Of a stretch of 64,000 nt of DNA, positions 34,928-44,896 are shown piece after piece (position 1 is the first letter of the stretch; every line of letters starts with the position of its first letter). The DNA lies in contig SCKI01000001.1 in the NCBI GenBank assembly GCA_004124295.1, positions 310,001 to 374,000 on the forward strand. The letters are read 5' to 3'. The notes beneath the pieces are model-generated. The model did not search any database. It was not told the origin of the DNA and was given only the letters and a program-made list of their open reading frames with translations. Position numbers and translations under genes: made by a program. Origin of the DNA: Fidelibacterota bacterium (lineage in GTDB: Bacteria > Fidelibacterota > Marinisomatia > SCGC-AAA003-L08 > TS1B11).

Positions 34928-35713
34928 TCAGGCAGTCTTCATCGCCTCCCCGGTCCCGCCGTTGTGGTGCATCACGATCTCGGCCATGATCGACAGGGCA
35001 ATTTCCTCGGCCGCCTTGGCCTTCAGGTCGAGCCCCGCCGGCGCGTGGAACCGCTGCAGCTCCTCATCGGTGGCCCCTTTCTCCTTCAGGTAGTCGATGA
35101 TGATGCCGGTCTTTTTCCGGCTGGCCACCACCGCCACGTAGCCGACCCCCAGCTGCAGCGCCTTCAGGGAGACCTGGTCGTCGTCCCGGTGGTGGGTGCC
35201 GAGGATAAAGTAGTCCACCGAAAAGTCGAGCTCGTCGATGTCCAGCGGCTTGGTGATGATCTGCTCGGCCCCGGGGTAGCGCTCGGCCTCCTCGGCAGAG
35301 GTCTGCACCATCACCCGGTAGTTCAGCAGGTCGCCCAGCTGGGCCAGCACTTCGGTCACCCGGCCCATGCCCCGGATCAGCAGGACGGGGGCGCTCAGTT
35401 GCGGTTCAACGATAACGGCCATTTTACCTCCACACGGTATGCCCGATTCCATGGTGTCGCTGTCCAGGTCAATGTTGATAATGCGCGGCTTCCCGTCGGC
35501 GTAGGACTCAATAGCGCTGGCCGCCACCCGGTTCTCCACGCAGGCCCCGCCGACCCAGCCCAGGATGCGCTCGCCCGCTTCGTCGTAGATGGCCTTGTCC
35601 CCCAACTTGCCCGAGGAGGACCCCTCCACCTGGATCACCGTGGCGATGGCGAATGGCGTGTTGGCCGCTTTCAGGTCGGCGATGGTCTTGAACAGGTCCT
35701 TATGTAGAGGCAA
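34928..35713 (-). CDS. XdhC/CoxF-family molybdoenzyme maturation protein
   Basis: A 261-aa protein. The N-terminal XdhC_CoxI domain reads TPFAIATVIQVEGSSSGKLGDKA and WVGGACVE, then GIPCGGKM, and the C-terminal Rossmann-like XdhC_C domain includes YFILGTHHRDDD and ASRKKTGIIIDYL. XdhC proteins bind molybdenum cofactor and help insert the sulfurated cofactor into molybdo-hydroxylases. It is last of four genes on the minus strand beside the CO dehydrogenase genes. A second XdhC with an added YHS domain lies at 43260-44279. It overlaps mocA by 14 bases. Confidence 0.92.
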   Translation of the reverse strand: MPLHKDLFKTIADLKAANTPFAIATVIQVEGSSSGKLGDKAIYDEAGERILGWVGGACVENRVAASAIESYADGKPRIINIDLDSDTMESGIPCGGKMAVIVEPQLSAPVLLIRGMGRVTEVLAQLGDLLNYRVMVQTSAEEAERYPGAEQIITKPLDIDELDFSVDYFILGTHHRDDDQVSLKALQLGVGYVAVVASRKKTGIIIDYLKEKGATDEELQRFHAPAGLDLKAKAAEEIALSIMAEIVMHHNGGTGEAMKTA

Positions 35714-36329
35714 CGGGCCCCTCCTTTGCTGTCTGGGCGAGGGCCCGGTAGGCTTCCTCGCTGTCGATATCGATAGTCACCGCAGCCGAACGAACGGCCA
35801 CGGCAAGGGACTCATCGGCGTGTTTTTTCAGCAGCGCCTTCCCGCCCCGGTCCCCCGAAATGGCGGCCAGTTCGGCGAAATATTTCCGTGGGATCAGCAC
35901 CGGATTGCCCTGCCGCCCATCGAACTCGGGGAAGACAATCCGGTCGCCCCCGGCCGCCTCGAAGCTACGCCGCAGGGTCTCTAGCGTGTCAACCCCTACC
36001 AGCGGCATATCGCCCAGGGCCACCAGCACGCCGTCCGCATCCTCCGGCAGCGCGTCCAGGCCGGTGCGAATGGAGCTGGCCATCCCGCTGGCCCAGTCGC
36101 CATTGTGGACCGTCTGCACACCTGCCGCCGCCACTGCCGCTGCCACTGCGGTCGCCACTGCGACCTGGTCGTGGCCTGTCACCACCCGTAGCGGATCGTA
36201 GCCTGCCTGCAGCACCGCACCGCAGACCCGGGCCACCATCGGCTGGCCTTCAACGGGCAGCAGCAGCTTGTTGCGGCCCCCCATCCGGGATGACCCGCCG
36301 GCCGCCAGGATGATGGCGGCAACTTTCAC
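35700..36329 (-). CDS. mocA: Molybdenum cofactor cytidylyltransferase (MocA/CoxI-type)
   Basis: A 209-aa nucleotidyltransferase. The NTP-binding start IILAAGGSSRMGGRNKLLLPVEG (residues 6-28) and the ALGDMPLV motif near 104 place it in the MobA-like group that makes molybdopterin cytosine dinucleotide. MCD is the cofactor form used by CO dehydrogenase, so the neighbourhood fits exactly. Overlaps the CoxE-like gene upstream by 4 bases and xdhC downstream by 14 bases. Confidence 0.92.
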   Translation of the reverse strand: MKVAAIILAAGGSSRMGGRNKLLLPVEGQPMVARVCGAVLQAGYDPLRVVTGHDQVAVATAVAAAVAAAGVQTVHNGDWASGMASSIRTGLDALPEDADGVLVALGDMPLVGVDTLETLRRSFEAAGGDRIVFPEFDGRQGNPVLIPRKYFAELAAISGDRGGKALLKKHADESLAVAVRSAAVTIDIDSEEAYRALAQTAKEGPVAST

Positions 36330-37534
36330 GCGCTGGCCCTGCGGCCGCCCAGGGAGCGCAGGACCCCCTGCAGATCGAGGAGGCTCTGCAGATTATGCAC
36401 CGGCAGAAAATCGTCAATGTAGGGCAGGATATCCCGGATGCCCCGGGTCAGCGGCTCGTAGGTCTCGTAGCCGAGGTTGGGATTGAGCCAGATGAGCCGC
36501 CGGCAGCTCCGTCTGAGCCGGGCAATTTCTATCGCCAGCAGTTCCGGCTCGCCCGTATCCCAGCCATCGCTGATCACCAGCACCACCGCCCCGGATCCGA
36601 GGGTCCGCCGGGCCCAGATAAAGTTGAATTCCTTCAGCGTGGCGCCGATGCGGGTGCCGCCGTCCCAGTCCTGCACCTGGGGGCCAATGACCGCCACGGC
36701 CTGCTGCACATCGTTCTGCTTGAGGTGGTTGGTAATGCGGCTGAGGCGGGTCCCGAAAGTGAACGCCTCCAGGTTGGGTATCCGGCGCTTCAGGGTGTGC
36801 ATAAAGTGGAGCAGCACGCGGGTGTAGCGCTCCATGGAGCCGCTGATGTCGCACAGCACCACCATCCGGCGCGGCTTGAGTTTGCGCTCCTGCCAGGCGA
36901 GCTTCACGAAATCGCGGTTGGCCAGCACATTCTTGCGGATGGTTTTGGGCAGGCTCAGGCGGTACCGCCGGCGCCCATCCCGGAGCCGCCGGGTACGCCG
37001 CAGGCTGAGGCTCCAGTCACTGCGTTGCAGGATGTCCAGGGCCTGGCGCAGCTCATCGGCAGTGTAATCATCGAAGCGCTTCCGTTTGAGCGACTCGGCG
37101 GCGCTGTAGGCAGCCATCCCGTCCCGCTTGTCATCGTCAAAATTCTCGGGGGCGTCCGGGGGCAGGCCCGGGGCCTCCGGCCGTCCGCTGGGCGTTTTGT
37201 TCCCCAAGCCCCGGTCGCCGTGGACATTCTCCGTTGGGGCCTGTGCAGCCAGCCGCTCCAGCGCCGAGGCGGCCAGCTGCAGACGGTCAGGATTCTGCCA
37301 GAAAATCTCGAAGGCCCAGTCGAAAAAGGAAATTTGGGTATGCTGCTTCACCAGCGTCCCCTTCAGGGCCCACTTGAACTCCCGCTTCCGCTCGACCCCG
37401 ACCAGCTCCACCGCCTGCACCGCAGAGACGATATCCCCGGCTCCCACCCCGATGCCGCCGGCCCGCAGGAAACGGCCAAAGGTGGTGATGCTGCCGGGCA
37501 GATCGGTCTGCACGGTTTCCGGTGCGGGTACCAT
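36326..37534 (-). CDS. coxE: VWA-domain CoxE-family protein
   Basis: A 402-aa protein. The C-terminal half is a von Willebrand A domain with a MIDAS motif in MVVLCDISGSMERYTRVLL near 224 and later LVISDGWDTGEPELLAIEIARLRR; the N-terminal half is the helical CoxE-type region. CoxE works with the MoxR-type ATPase CoxD in building the [CuSMoO2] centre of CO dehydrogenase. It lies 8 bases after the coxD gene and is followed by mocA with a 4-base overlap. Confidence 0.92.
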   Translation of the reverse strand: MVPAPETVQTDLPGSITTFGRFLRAGGIGVGAGDIVSAVQAVELVGVERKREFKWALKGTLVKQHTQISFFDWAFEIFWQNPDRLQLAASALERLAAQAPTENVHGDRGLGNKTPSGRPEAPGLPPDAPENFDDDKRDGMAAYSAAESLKRKRFDDYTADELRQALDILQRSDWSLSLRRTRRLRDGRRRYRLSLPKTIRKNVLANRDFVKLAWQERKLKPRRMVVLCDISGSMERYTRVLLHFMHTLKRRIPNLEAFTFGTRLSRITNHLKQNDVQQAVAVIGPQVQDWDGGTRIGATLKEFNFIWARRTLGSGAVVLVISDGWDTGEPELLAIEIARLRRSCRRLIWLNPNLGYETYEPLTRGIRDILPYIDDFLPVHNLQSLLDLQGVLRSLGGRRASA

Positions 37535-37542
37535 GTTCCCGA

Positions 37543-38460
37543 TCAGCTGCCGGCCACACCTTCAGCGTCGCTGACGGCCCGTTCCACCATGTTGGCGGCC
37601 ATTTCCCCGCGCACCTTCAGCATGTCATCCTGGTACTTCAGCAGGGTGCCCAATGTGTCCTCTACATGCTGGGGCGTCATTTCCGTGGCGCCCAGGGCCG
37701 TCAGCGCCGCCGCCCAGTCGAGGGTCTCCGCCACGCCGGGGAGCTTGTAGAGGTCGGCTTCGCGCATGGCCTGGACAAAGGCGACGATCTGTCCCCTCAG
37801 AGAGGCCGAGACAGCGGGGAGCTTCCGGCGGACGATCTCCCGTTCCCGCTCCGCGCTGGGATAGTCGATCCAGTGGTAGAGGCAGCGCCGCTTCACCGCA
37901 TCGTGAATCTCCCGGGTCCGGTTGGAGGTGATAACAACCACCGGCTTCTGCCGGGCCGTGATGGTGCCGATCTCGGGGATGGTGATCTGGAAATCGGACA
38001 GAATCTCCAGCAAAAAGGCTTCGAACTCCTCGTCAGCCCGGTCCAGCTCGTCGATGAGCAGCACCGGGGGCCGGTCGCCGTCGTGGTCCAGCGCCTGCAG
38101 CAGGGGCCGCCGGATGAGGAATTCACGGCTGAAGATCTGCTGGGCGATTTGCTCTTTGTCCGAAACATGGGCCGCTTCCAGCAGCCGGATTTGGATGATC
38201 TGCCGGGCGTAATTCCACTCAAAGATGGCCTTCTGCTCATCCAGGCCTTCATAGCACTGCAGCCGGATCAGGTTGGTATCCAGCAGGCTGGCCAGCACCT
38301 TGGCCACCTCGGTCTTGCCCACGCCGGCCTCTCCCTCCAGGAAGAGCGGCTTCTCCATCTTCAGCGCCAGGTAGATGGCCGTGGACAGGCTGCGGTCGGC
38401 CACATAGTTGAACGCCTCCAGCCGGGCGCTAAGTTGGTCGATGGATTCGAGGCCGCTCAT
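37543..38460 (-). CDS. coxD: MoxR-family AAA+ ATPase, CoxD-like
   Basis: About 305 aa. Walker A is GEAGVGKTE near residue 40, Walker B VLLIDELDRAD near 106, sensor 1 VITSNRTRE near 148, and arginine-finger/lid features follow. CoxD is a membrane-linked chaperone-type ATPase needed for insertion of sulfur and copper in CO dehydrogenase. The ATG at 38460 (SGLESIDQL...) has GGAAAG upstream; an upstream ATG at 38535 would add 25 atypical residues. First of four genes on the minus strand, divergent from coxM. Confidence 0.92.
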   Translation of the reverse strand: MSGLESIDQLSARLEAFNYVADRSLSTAIYLALKMEKPLFLEGEAGVGKTEVAKVLASLLDTNLIRLQCYEGLDEQKAIFEWNYARQIIQIRLLEAAHVSDKEQIAQQIFSREFLIRRPLLQALDHDGDRPPVLLIDELDRADEEFEAFLLEILSDFQITIPEIGTITARQKPVVVITSNRTREIHDAVKRRCLYHWIDYPSAEREREIVRRKLPAVSASLRGQIVAFVQAMREADLYKLPGVAETLDWAAALTALGATEMTPQHVEDTLGTLLKYQDDMLKVRGEMAANMVERAVSDAEGVAGS

Positions 38461-38853
38461 CGTATCACTTTCCGAACCCGCCGGGGAACAGGAATCTCCC
38501 TGGCAGGAAGGAATGCCGTCCAGAAACTGCGCCAAGGGGCTGTGACGGAGGTGACCGGATGCATTAAATTCAGGGTCATAATTTCTTTCCAGATAATTCT
38601 TGACTTTGGGCGCCTATATTCGTAAAAACAAAGTCCGTAAATCAACGAAAAACTCACCACAAGAGGATTTTTTTTTGGTTGCTTCGGATGTCTCTGAAAC
38701 AGCGTACCAGTTTGGATGGCTGATGGGAGTTACCATCTTGCCGCTCCAGCCTGCGCCACCCTCTTATTCCTTATCAACAGCAGCATTGCGGCTTGATCCA
38801 TGGACAGCTCGGGTCCGAACTGACTCAGGTCGGCGCTGAACGGAGGTGCACCC
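38461..38853. promoter_or_regulatory. Divergent promoter region of the cox locus
   Basis: About 390 bases separate coxD (minus) and coxM (plus). No convincing gene is present; a 79-codon frame lacks features. GGAGGTG is visible just before coxM. The region must hold both promoters, but no clear operator was found by eye. Confidence 0.5.
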
Positions 38854-39729
38854 ATGATTCCCGGTTCATTTGATTATCATTCCCCCAGCACAGTGGAGGA
38901 GGCCGTCGCCCTGCTCACCTCCCTGGGCGAGGATGCCAAGGTCCTGTCCGGCGGTCAGAGTCTGATCCCGATGATGAAACTGCGGCTGGCTGAGCCTGCC
39001 CAACTGATTGATATCAACGGGATTGCCGGTCTGGAATATATCCGGGAGGCCGACGGCTACCTGACTATCGGGGCCCTGACCCGGGAGGCCGATCTGGATA
39101 AATCGGAATTGATCCAGCAGAAGTATCCCATCCTCCATGATACGGCCCATGTCATCGCCGACCCCCTGGTCCGCAACCGGGCCACCATCGGCGGCAACCT
39201 GGCCCACGGCGATCCGGCCAACGACCATCCCGCTACCATGCTGGCCGTCCGGGCTGAAGTGGTGGCCACGGGACCGAATGGCGCCCGGAACATAGCCATC
39301 GATGACTTTTTCCTCGGCCCCCTCACCACCGCTCTGGCGCCCAACGAGATCCTCACCGAGGTGCGGATCCCTGTGCCGGCGCAGGGCAGCGGAGGCGCCT
39401 ACGTGAAGCTCGAGCGCAAGGTGGGCGATTTTGCTATCGCCGGTGTGGCGGCGGTCGTGACCCTGGATGGCAACGGAAACTGCAGCGCAGCCAGCATCGG
39501 CCTGACCAACGTAGGACCGACACCGATCCGGGCCGGCGCAGCCGAGGAGGCCCTGACCGGAAACGCCCTCAGCACGGATGCCATCGCCGAAGCCGGCCGC
39601 CTGGCCGGTGAGGCGTCCCAACCGACCAGCGACCACCGTGGCTCTGCGGAGTACAAACGGGCCATGGTTCAGGAATTGACCATCCGGGCCCTTACCAAGG
39701 CCAAAGTCCGCGCAGAAGGAGGGCAGTAA
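38854..39729 (+). CDS. coxM: Aerobic CO dehydrogenase, medium (FAD) subunit CoxM
   Basis: A 291-aa FAD subunit of the molybdo-hydroxylase CO dehydrogenase. FAD-binding motifs are [16 protein letters not shown] near residue 33 and [19 protein letters not shown] near 110; the C-terminal CO_deh_flav_C domain is complete. The M-S-L order is typical of form I cox clusters. A GGAGGTG site precedes the ATG. Two bases separate it from coxS. Confidence 0.95.
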   Translation: MIPGSFDYHSPSTVEEAVALLTSLGEDAKVLSGGQSLIPMMKLRLAEPAQLIDINGIAGLEYIREADGYLTIGALTREADLDKSELIQQKYPILHDTAHVIADPLVRNRATIGGNLAHGDPANDHPATMLAVRAEVVATGPNGARNIAIDDFFLGPLTTALAPNEILTEVRIPVPAQGSGGAYVKLERKVGDFAIAGVAAVVTLDGNGNCSAASIGLTNVGPTPIRAGAAEEALTGNALSTDAIAEAGRLAGEASQPTSDHRGSAEYKRAMVQELTIRALTKAKVRAEGGQ

Positions 39730-39730
39730 C

Positions 39731-40198
39731 GTGGCGCAACAAAATATTACCATCAAAGTTAACGGCACAGACCAGGCGGCTGAGATTGAGCAACGCCTGC
39801 TGTTGGTCCATTTTATCCGCGAGAACCTGGCGCTTACCGGCACCCATATCGGCTGCGACACGACCCACTGTGGCGCCTGTACGCTGATCCTGGACGGCAA
39901 GGCCGTGAAATCGTGTACCGTCTTTGCGGTGCAGGCCGACGGCAAGGAGGTCCTGACCATCGAGGGCATGACCACCAACGGCGAGCTGCACCCCCTGCAG
40001 GAAGGCTTTATGGAAGAGCACGGCCTGCAGTGCGGATTCTGCACACCGGGCATGATCATGTCCAGCTACGCCCTGCTCCAGGAGAACAAGAATCCCACTG
40101 AAGCGGAAATCCGCTGGGGCATTTCCGGCAACCTCTGCCGCTGCACCGGATACGTAAACATTGTGAAGGCTGTCCAATACGCCGCCCAGAAGGCTTAA
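39731..40198 (+). CDS. coxS: Aerobic CO dehydrogenase, small (2Fe-2S) subunit CoxS
   Basis: A 155-aa iron-sulfur subunit. The plant-type ferredoxin cluster cysteines are in [11 protein letters not shown] with a following C, and the second cluster in [10 protein letters not shown] and LCRCTGY, the hallmark of molybdo-hydroxylase small subunits. It moves electrons from the molybdenum site to FAD. GTG start, with a GGAGGGCAG stretch spanning the coxM end. Confidence 0.95.
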   Translation: MAQQNITIKVNGTDQAAEIEQRLLLVHFIRENLALTGTHIGCDTTHCGACTLILDGKAVKSCTVFAVQADGKEVLTIEGMTTNGELHPLQEGFMEEHGLQCGFCTPGMIMSSYALLQENKNPTEAEIRWGISGNLCRCTGYVNIVKAVQYAAQKA

Positions 40199-40230
40199 CC
40201 TGGCGCGATGCGCACATTAGGAGGAACATT

Positions 40231-42594
40231 ATGACGGAGCTCAGGACTTCAGCAGAAATCGGCGGCATGGGGCACTCAGTAAAGCGCAAGGAAGACCCCC
40301 GATTCATCCGCGGCAGGGGCAACTATGTGGATGACGTGGTACGGCCCGGCATGCTCTATATGGCCATTGTCCGCAGCCCTTTCGCCCACGCCAAGATCAA
40401 GAGCATCAACACCGAGAAGGCCCTGGCCCACCCCGGTGTGGCGGCGGTGATAACAGGTGCGACGTTGAAGGAATATAACCTGCACTGGATGCCGACCCTG
40501 ATGAGCGATACGCAGATGGTCCTGCCCACCGATGAGGTGATGTATCAGGCCCAGGAAGTGGCTGCGGTTATCGCCACCGACCGCTACAGCGCCGCCGATG
40601 GTGTGGCGCTGGTGGAAGTGGATTACGAACCGCTGGAGGTGGTCATCGATCCCTTTAAGGCGCTGGAGCCGGGAGCCCCGCTGCTGCGGCACGACAAGGA
40701 GGGGCAGAAAGATAATCTCATATTCCATTGGGAGGCCGGCGACAAGGCTGCGACTGAACAGGCCTTCAGGGACGCTGACTTCACGGTAAAGCAGGATATC
40801 TATATCCCGCGCATCCATGTGGCCTCCATTGAGACCTGCGGTATCGTCGCCGAGTTCGACGCTGTGGAGGGGCAGCTTACCTGCTGGATGACATCCCAGG
40901 CGCCCCACGCCCACCGGACGGTTTTTGCCCTGGTCGCAGGACACGTGGGCCTGAGCGAAGAGAAGATCCGCATTATCTCACCGGACATCGGCGGGGGATT
41001 CGGCGGCAAGGTGCCGATCTATCCGGGCTATGTCATTGCCATCGCTGCGACGGTCGTAACGGGGTCGCCGATCAAGTGGATCGAGGATCGGCGTGAGAAT
41101 TTGCAGGCTGACTCATTTGGCCGCGATTATCACATGACCGCTGAACTGGCCGCAAGCAAGGACGGCACCCTGCAGGCGTTGCGCATCAAGACCATTGCCG
41201 ACCACGGCTACACCGATGCAGCCTGTAATCCGTCCAAGTGGCCGGCGGGTATGTTCTCCATTGCCACCGGCTCCTACGACCTGAAGCACGCTTTCTGCGA
41301 AGTGGACGGCGTCTACACGAACAAGCCGCCCGGCGGCATCGCCTACCGTTGCTCGTTCCGGGTGACTGAGGCGGTCCACGCCATCGAGCGGCTGGTCGAC
41401 ATTATGGCCGACGATCTGGGGATGGATCCGGCGGAGTTGCGCCTGAAGAATTTCATTCCGCCCGAGGCGTTCCCCTTCAAATCGGTATTGGGCTGGGAGT
41501 ATGACAGCGGCAATTACGCCGGCGCCCTTAAACTGGCCATGGAGAAAATCGGCTACCAGGACCTGCTGAAGGAGCAGAAGGAGAAGCGTGAGAAGGGCGA
41601 GTTGATGGGCATCGGCATCTGCAGCTTTACGGAGGTTGTCGGCGCCGGGCCATCGAAGGACTTCGACATTCTGGGGCTGAAGATGTTTGACAGCGCCGAG
41701 ATCCGGGTTCATCCCACGGGCAAGGCCCTTGTCCGCATCGGCGTACAGACCCAGGGTCAAGGCCACGAAACGACCTTCGCCCAGATCGTCGCCGAAGAGC
41801 TGGGCATCCCGGTGGACCATATCAAGGTCGAGCATGGCGACACCGACACGGCCCCTTACGGCCTGGGCACCTACGCCAGCCGGAGCACCCCGGTAGCAGG
41901 CGCCGCCACGGCCATGGCCAGCCGGAAGATTCTGGACAAGGCCCGCAAGATTGCCGCCCATCTGCTGGAGGTAAGTGCGGACGATCTGGAATGGGAGCCG
42001 GGTAAATTCACCGTCAAGGGGGTGCCCGACAAGGTCTCCACGATCCAGGAAATCGCCTTTGCCGCCTACACCAACCACCCCCAGGGGTTGGAAGCGGGCC
42101 TGGAAGCGATCTCCTATTACGATCCACCGAACTTGACCTTCCCCTTCGGCAGCTACATCTGTGTCGTCGATGTGGACAGGGGCACCGGAGAGGTGAAAAT
42201 TCGCCGCTTTATGGCTGTGGACGATTGCGGGAACATCATCAATCCGATGATCGTGGAAGGGCAGATTCACGGCGGGTTGACCATGGGTATGGCTCCGGCC
42301 CTCATGGAGGAGATATCCTACGACGAAGAGGGCAACATGCGGGGTGGCAGTTTCATGGAATACCTGATGCCGACCGCGATGGAAACCCCCAGCTGGGAAA
42401 CCGGCAAGACGACCACCCCCTCGCCCCATCATCCGCTGGGCGCCAAAGGGGTTGGTGAATCGGCTACCGTTGGGGCGCCTGCCGCGATTGTCAATGCGGT
42501 GGTGGACGCCCTGTCGCATCTGGGTGTGCGCCATCTCGAAATCCCCATCACACCGGAGAAGGTCTGGCGGGCGATCCAGGAGAGCGGCAACTAA
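40231..42594 (+). CDS. coxL: Aerobic CO dehydrogenase, large (Mo-Cu) subunit CoxL, form I
   Basis: A 787-aa catalytic subunit oxidising CO to CO2 with water. The active-site loop AYRCSFR (residues 371-377) is the form I signature; Cys374 binds copper in the bona fide enzyme. This separates it from form II (AYRGAGR) relatives of unsure function. Other motifs are GGGFGGK near 252, [11 protein letters not shown] near 508 and LGAKGVGES near 735, whose Glu is the catalytic base. A GGAGGAA site precedes the ATG. With coxM and coxS it suggests the cell can oxidise atmospheric or environmental CO. Confidence 0.96.
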   Translation: MTELRTSAEIGGMGHSVKRKEDPRFIRGRGNYVDDVVRPGMLYMAIVRSPFAHAKIKSINTEKALAHPGVAAVITGATLKEYNLHWMPTLMSDTQMVLPTDEVMYQAQEVAAVIATDRYSAADGVALVEVDYEPLEVVIDPFKALEPGAPLLRHDKEGQKDNLIFHWEAGDKAATEQAFRDADFTVKQDIYIPRIHVASIETCGIVAEFDAVEGQLTCWMTSQAPHAHRTVFALVAGHVGLSEEKIRIISPDIGGGFGGKVPIYPGYVIAIAATVVTGSPIKWIEDRRENLQADSFGRDYHMTAELAASKDGTLQALRIKTIADHGYTDAACNPSKWPAGMFSIATGSYDLKHAFCEVDGVYTNKPPGGIAYRCSFRVTEAVHAIERLVDIMADDLGMDPAELRLKNFIPPEAFPFKSVLGWEYDSGNYAGALKLAMEKIGYQDLLKEQKEKREKGELMGIGICSFTEVVGAGPSKDFDILGLKMFDSAEIRVHPTGKALVRIGVQTQGQGHETTFAQIVAEELGIPVDHIKVEHGDTDTAPYGLGTYASRSTPVAGAATAMASRKILDKARKIAAHLLEVSADDLEWEPGKFTVKGVPDKVSTIQEIAFAAYTNHPQGLEAGLEAISYYDPPNLTFPFGSYICVVDVDRGTGEVKIRRFMAVDDCGNIINPMIVEGQIHGGLTMGMAPALMEEISYDEEGNMRGGSFMEYLMPTAMETPSWETGKTTTPSPHHPLGAKGVGESATVGAPAAIVNAVVDALSHLGVRHLEIPITPEKVWRAIQESGN

Positions 42595-42618
42595 ACAGCT
42601 TGGCGGGGAGACAGTACC

Positions 42619-43218
42619 TTGAAGGTTGTGATGTCCAAGTCGTTCCAGGTCCAGGCGCCTGTGGAAAAGGTTTGGGATTTCCTCTCGAATATCGAGCAGG
42701 TAACCACTTGCGTTCCCGGCGCCGAAATCACCGGCAGCATCAGCGATACCCAGTACGCCGTGACCATCACGGTGAAGGTGGGTCCCATCAAATCGAGCTA
42801 CAAAGGTGAAGTAACGATCACCGAACTGGATGCGGATCAGCACCGGCTGAAGCTGCTGGGCAAAGGTCAGGATACCAAGGGCAAAGGGGGCGCCACCATG
42901 GAGTTGGTGGGCATCCTTACGTCCATTGATGAGAGCACAACCCAGGTGCAGGGCGATTCGACGGTGACCATTTCCGGCATGCTGGCCCAGTTCGGCTCGC
43001 GGATGGTCGAAGATGTTTCCAACCAGATGTTCGATCAGTTCACCGAGTGCCTGCGCAGTCGTCTGGAAGGGGGCGCCGGCACCGCTGCCGGCCCGGCCCA
43101 GGCAGCCCCGGTAGCCGGCATGTCCATCGCGGCCACAGCCATTAAAGGGGCCTTTCGCCGGACCGTGGACAGCGCCAAGGAAAAGATCGGCCGCTCCTCC
43201 TCCGACGAGCCGCAGTAA
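42619..43218 (+). CDS. coxG: CoxG family (SRPBCC) protein
   Basis: A 199-aa protein. The START/SRPBCC-like domain spans residues about 5-150 (FQVQAPVEKVWDFLSNIEQVTTCVPGAEI, then KGKGGATMELVG) and resembles CoxG, which helps anchor CO dehydrogenase at the membrane. A flexible Ala/Gly linker and a C-terminal basic helix follow. The TTG at 42619 has a GGGGAG site at suitable distance; an ATG at 42631 is possible. Directly after coxL. Confidence 0.9.
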   Translation: MKVVMSKSFQVQAPVEKVWDFLSNIEQVTTCVPGAEITGSISDTQYAVTITVKVGPIKSSYKGEVTITELDADQHRLKLLGKGQDTKGKGGATMELVGILTSIDESTTQVQGDSTVTISGMLAQFGSRMVEDVSNQMFDQFTECLRSRLEGGAGTAAGPAQAAPVAGMSIAATAIKGAFRRTVDSAKEKIGRSSSDEPQ

Positions 43219-43259
43219 AGCCTGGGGACGACTCCCCGCCGGCATAGGATAGAGTTTCC

Positions 43260-44279
43260 TTGAGCGACTGGCTGGAAAAGGCCGCCCGACTGCGCCGCGA
43301 GGGCACCCCCTTTGCTATGGCCACGGTGATTGCTGCGGTAGCGCCTACTTCGGCCAAGCCGGGGGCCAAAGCCATCATCCTCGCCAGCGGCGAATTGGAC
43401 GGCTGGATCGGCGGCGGCTGCGCCCGGGAAGTGGTGATTGAGGAGGCGCTGGACTGTATCCGGACCGGCAAAGTGCGGCGGATCAGGCTCAGTCCGGATG
43501 TTGAGCCGGTGGCCAATGAATCGGTGAAAGAGCTGGCCATGCGCTGCGAAAGCGGGGGAACCCTGGAGGTGCACATCGAACCGGTTTTGCCCAGATTGAA
43601 ACTGCTCATTTTTGGTGATGGTCCCGGAGCACAGGCGTTGGCCCGGCTGGCCCGGGTGGTCGATTACGATGTTACCGTCTATGGCCCCGATGCCCACCTG
43701 GCCGGCCTGCCGGAGGAGATTGAGGTGCAGCGCAATTTTGACGCGCCGGCGCTGGCCACCGCGGCCCCCTCTGCGGCGGTGATTGCCACCCAGGGCACCG
43801 GCGATGAATTGGCCCTGCAGGGCGCGCTGGCCTCAGGGGCCGGCTATCTGACCATGATCACCAGCCGCACCAAGGCCACCAGCCTGTTTGCCGGTCTGGA
43901 GAAGCGCGGCGTCTCCGCTGAGGCGCTGGCCCGGATCAAAGTGCCGGCCGGCCTGGACATCAAGGCCGTCACGCCCGAGGAGGTCGCCGTCAGCGTATTG
44001 GCGGAAATCATTCAGGAAACCCGCACCAGAGGTATCGACACCGGAGTTGTTGAAAACCAAGGTGCTGACACCAGCGGAGTTAAAATGCCAACACCCACCC
44101 CAGCTCCCGGCGAGGCGCCGGAGAAGGTCAAGGACCTCGTCTGCGGCATGGTCATCGATCCCCGCACCGCCGCTGGCACCAGCGAGTTTGAAGGGACCAC
44201 TTACCACTTCTGCTCGCTCGGCTGTCTCGAGTCCTTTGAAGCCGAGCCCCATAAGTACGTCCAAGCCGAGGAGGCCTGA
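43260..44279 (+). CDS. XdhC/CoxF protein fused to a C-terminal YHS domain
   Basis: A 339-aa protein. Residues 1-260 are an XdhC-type molybdenum-cofactor insertion protein (TPFAMATVIAAVAPTSAKPGAKA, WIGGGCARE, AMRCESGGTLEV, then the Rossmann part with a GDGPGA loop). A Thr/Pro-rich linker leads to a YHS domain at about 295-335 (DLVCGMVID...FCSLGCLESF), a small cysteine-bearing metal-binding fold. The fusion could deliver copper or a thiol for the Mo-Cu centre; that is inference. TTG start. Second XdhC of the locus. Confidence 0.9.
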   Translation: MSDWLEKAARLRREGTPFAMATVIAAVAPTSAKPGAKAIILASGELDGWIGGGCAREVVIEEALDCIRTGKVRRIRLSPDVEPVANESVKELAMRCESGGTLEVHIEPVLPRLKLLIFGDGPGAQALARLARVVDYDVTVYGPDAHLAGLPEEIEVQRNFDAPALATAAPSAAVIATQGTGDELALQGALASGAGYLTMITSRTKATSLFAGLEKRGVSAEALARIKVPAGLDIKAVTPEEVAVSVLAEIIQETRTRGIDTGVVENQGADTSGVKMPTPTPAPGEAPEKVKDLVCGMVIDPRTAAGTSEFEGTTYHFCSLGCLESFEAEPHKYVQAEEA

Positions 44280-44280
44280 G

Positions 44281-44871
44281 ATGAGTGACGCGTACATGCT
44301 GCTGAAATTCTGGCACATCATGAGCTTCGTGTTCATGTCGATACCGCTGTTCAACCTGATCGTGGTGAACGAGCGGGCCCAGATGGGTCCGGCCTTCAGC
44401 TGGGCCACGGACCGCTATTTCGAGAACATCATCCGCCGGGGGGCGCTGCGCTGCTTTGTGTTCCAGGGGAGCGCGTTCCTGTCGGGTGTCCTGCTGCTGG
44501 TGGTGGGCCCTTCAGGCATCGCCGCCCTGTGGACCAACAACATTCTGCTGCTGAAATTTATCCTGCTGGTCACCCTTACGAGCTTGTTATCGTACGTCCA
44601 CCTGGGCTTGCAGCCGAGGATAGAGGCGCTCATGGCTACGGTCGGTCCCGATGGCGTGGTGCCGGATGACTTCGGCGCCCAGCTCAAACCGCACCGGGTA
44701 CGCCGGAAGCAACTGGCCACCTTCTGCCTGTTCCTGGTCATTACCACCATCGTCCTGGGGCTGCAGGTTTACGGCAGCTTCAGCCTGCTGCTGACCCTGA
44801 CCCTCATCTCCCTGGCGGCCCTGTTTTCCTGGCGGGTCAACCGGACCCTGCTGCTGTTTGGGTGGGTGTAA
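44281..44871 (+). CDS. Four-helix integral membrane protein of the cox locus
   Basis: A 196-aa protein, starting at an ATG one base after the XdhC-YHS stop. Four membrane helices are predicted near residues 8-28, 58-78, 85-105 and 140-185 (the last region may hold two). HIMSFVFMSIPLF recalls DUF2269/CopD-like membrane proteins. Position at the end of the cox operon suggests a role in membrane attachment or electron transfer; no catalytic motif is seen. Confidence 0.75.
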   Translation: MSDAYMLLKFWHIMSFVFMSIPLFNLIVVNERAQMGPAFSWATDRYFENIIRRGALRCFVFQGSAFLSGVLLLVVGPSGIAALWTNNILLLKFILLVTLTSLLSYVHLGLQPRIEALMATVGPDGVVPDDFGAQLKPHRVRRKQLATFCLFLVITTIVLGLQVYGSFSLLLTLTLISLAALFSWRVNRTLLLFGWV

Positions 44872-44896
44872 GGTCTGCGCCGGGGTGGCTCCTGCC

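Noticed and set aside
38600-38839. A 79-codon frame in the coxD-coxM gap
   Set aside because: No recognisable domain or ribosome site; region better read as a divergent promoter.
41113-43245. A 710-codon minus-strand frame
   Set aside because: Antisense to coxL and coxG; no family features.
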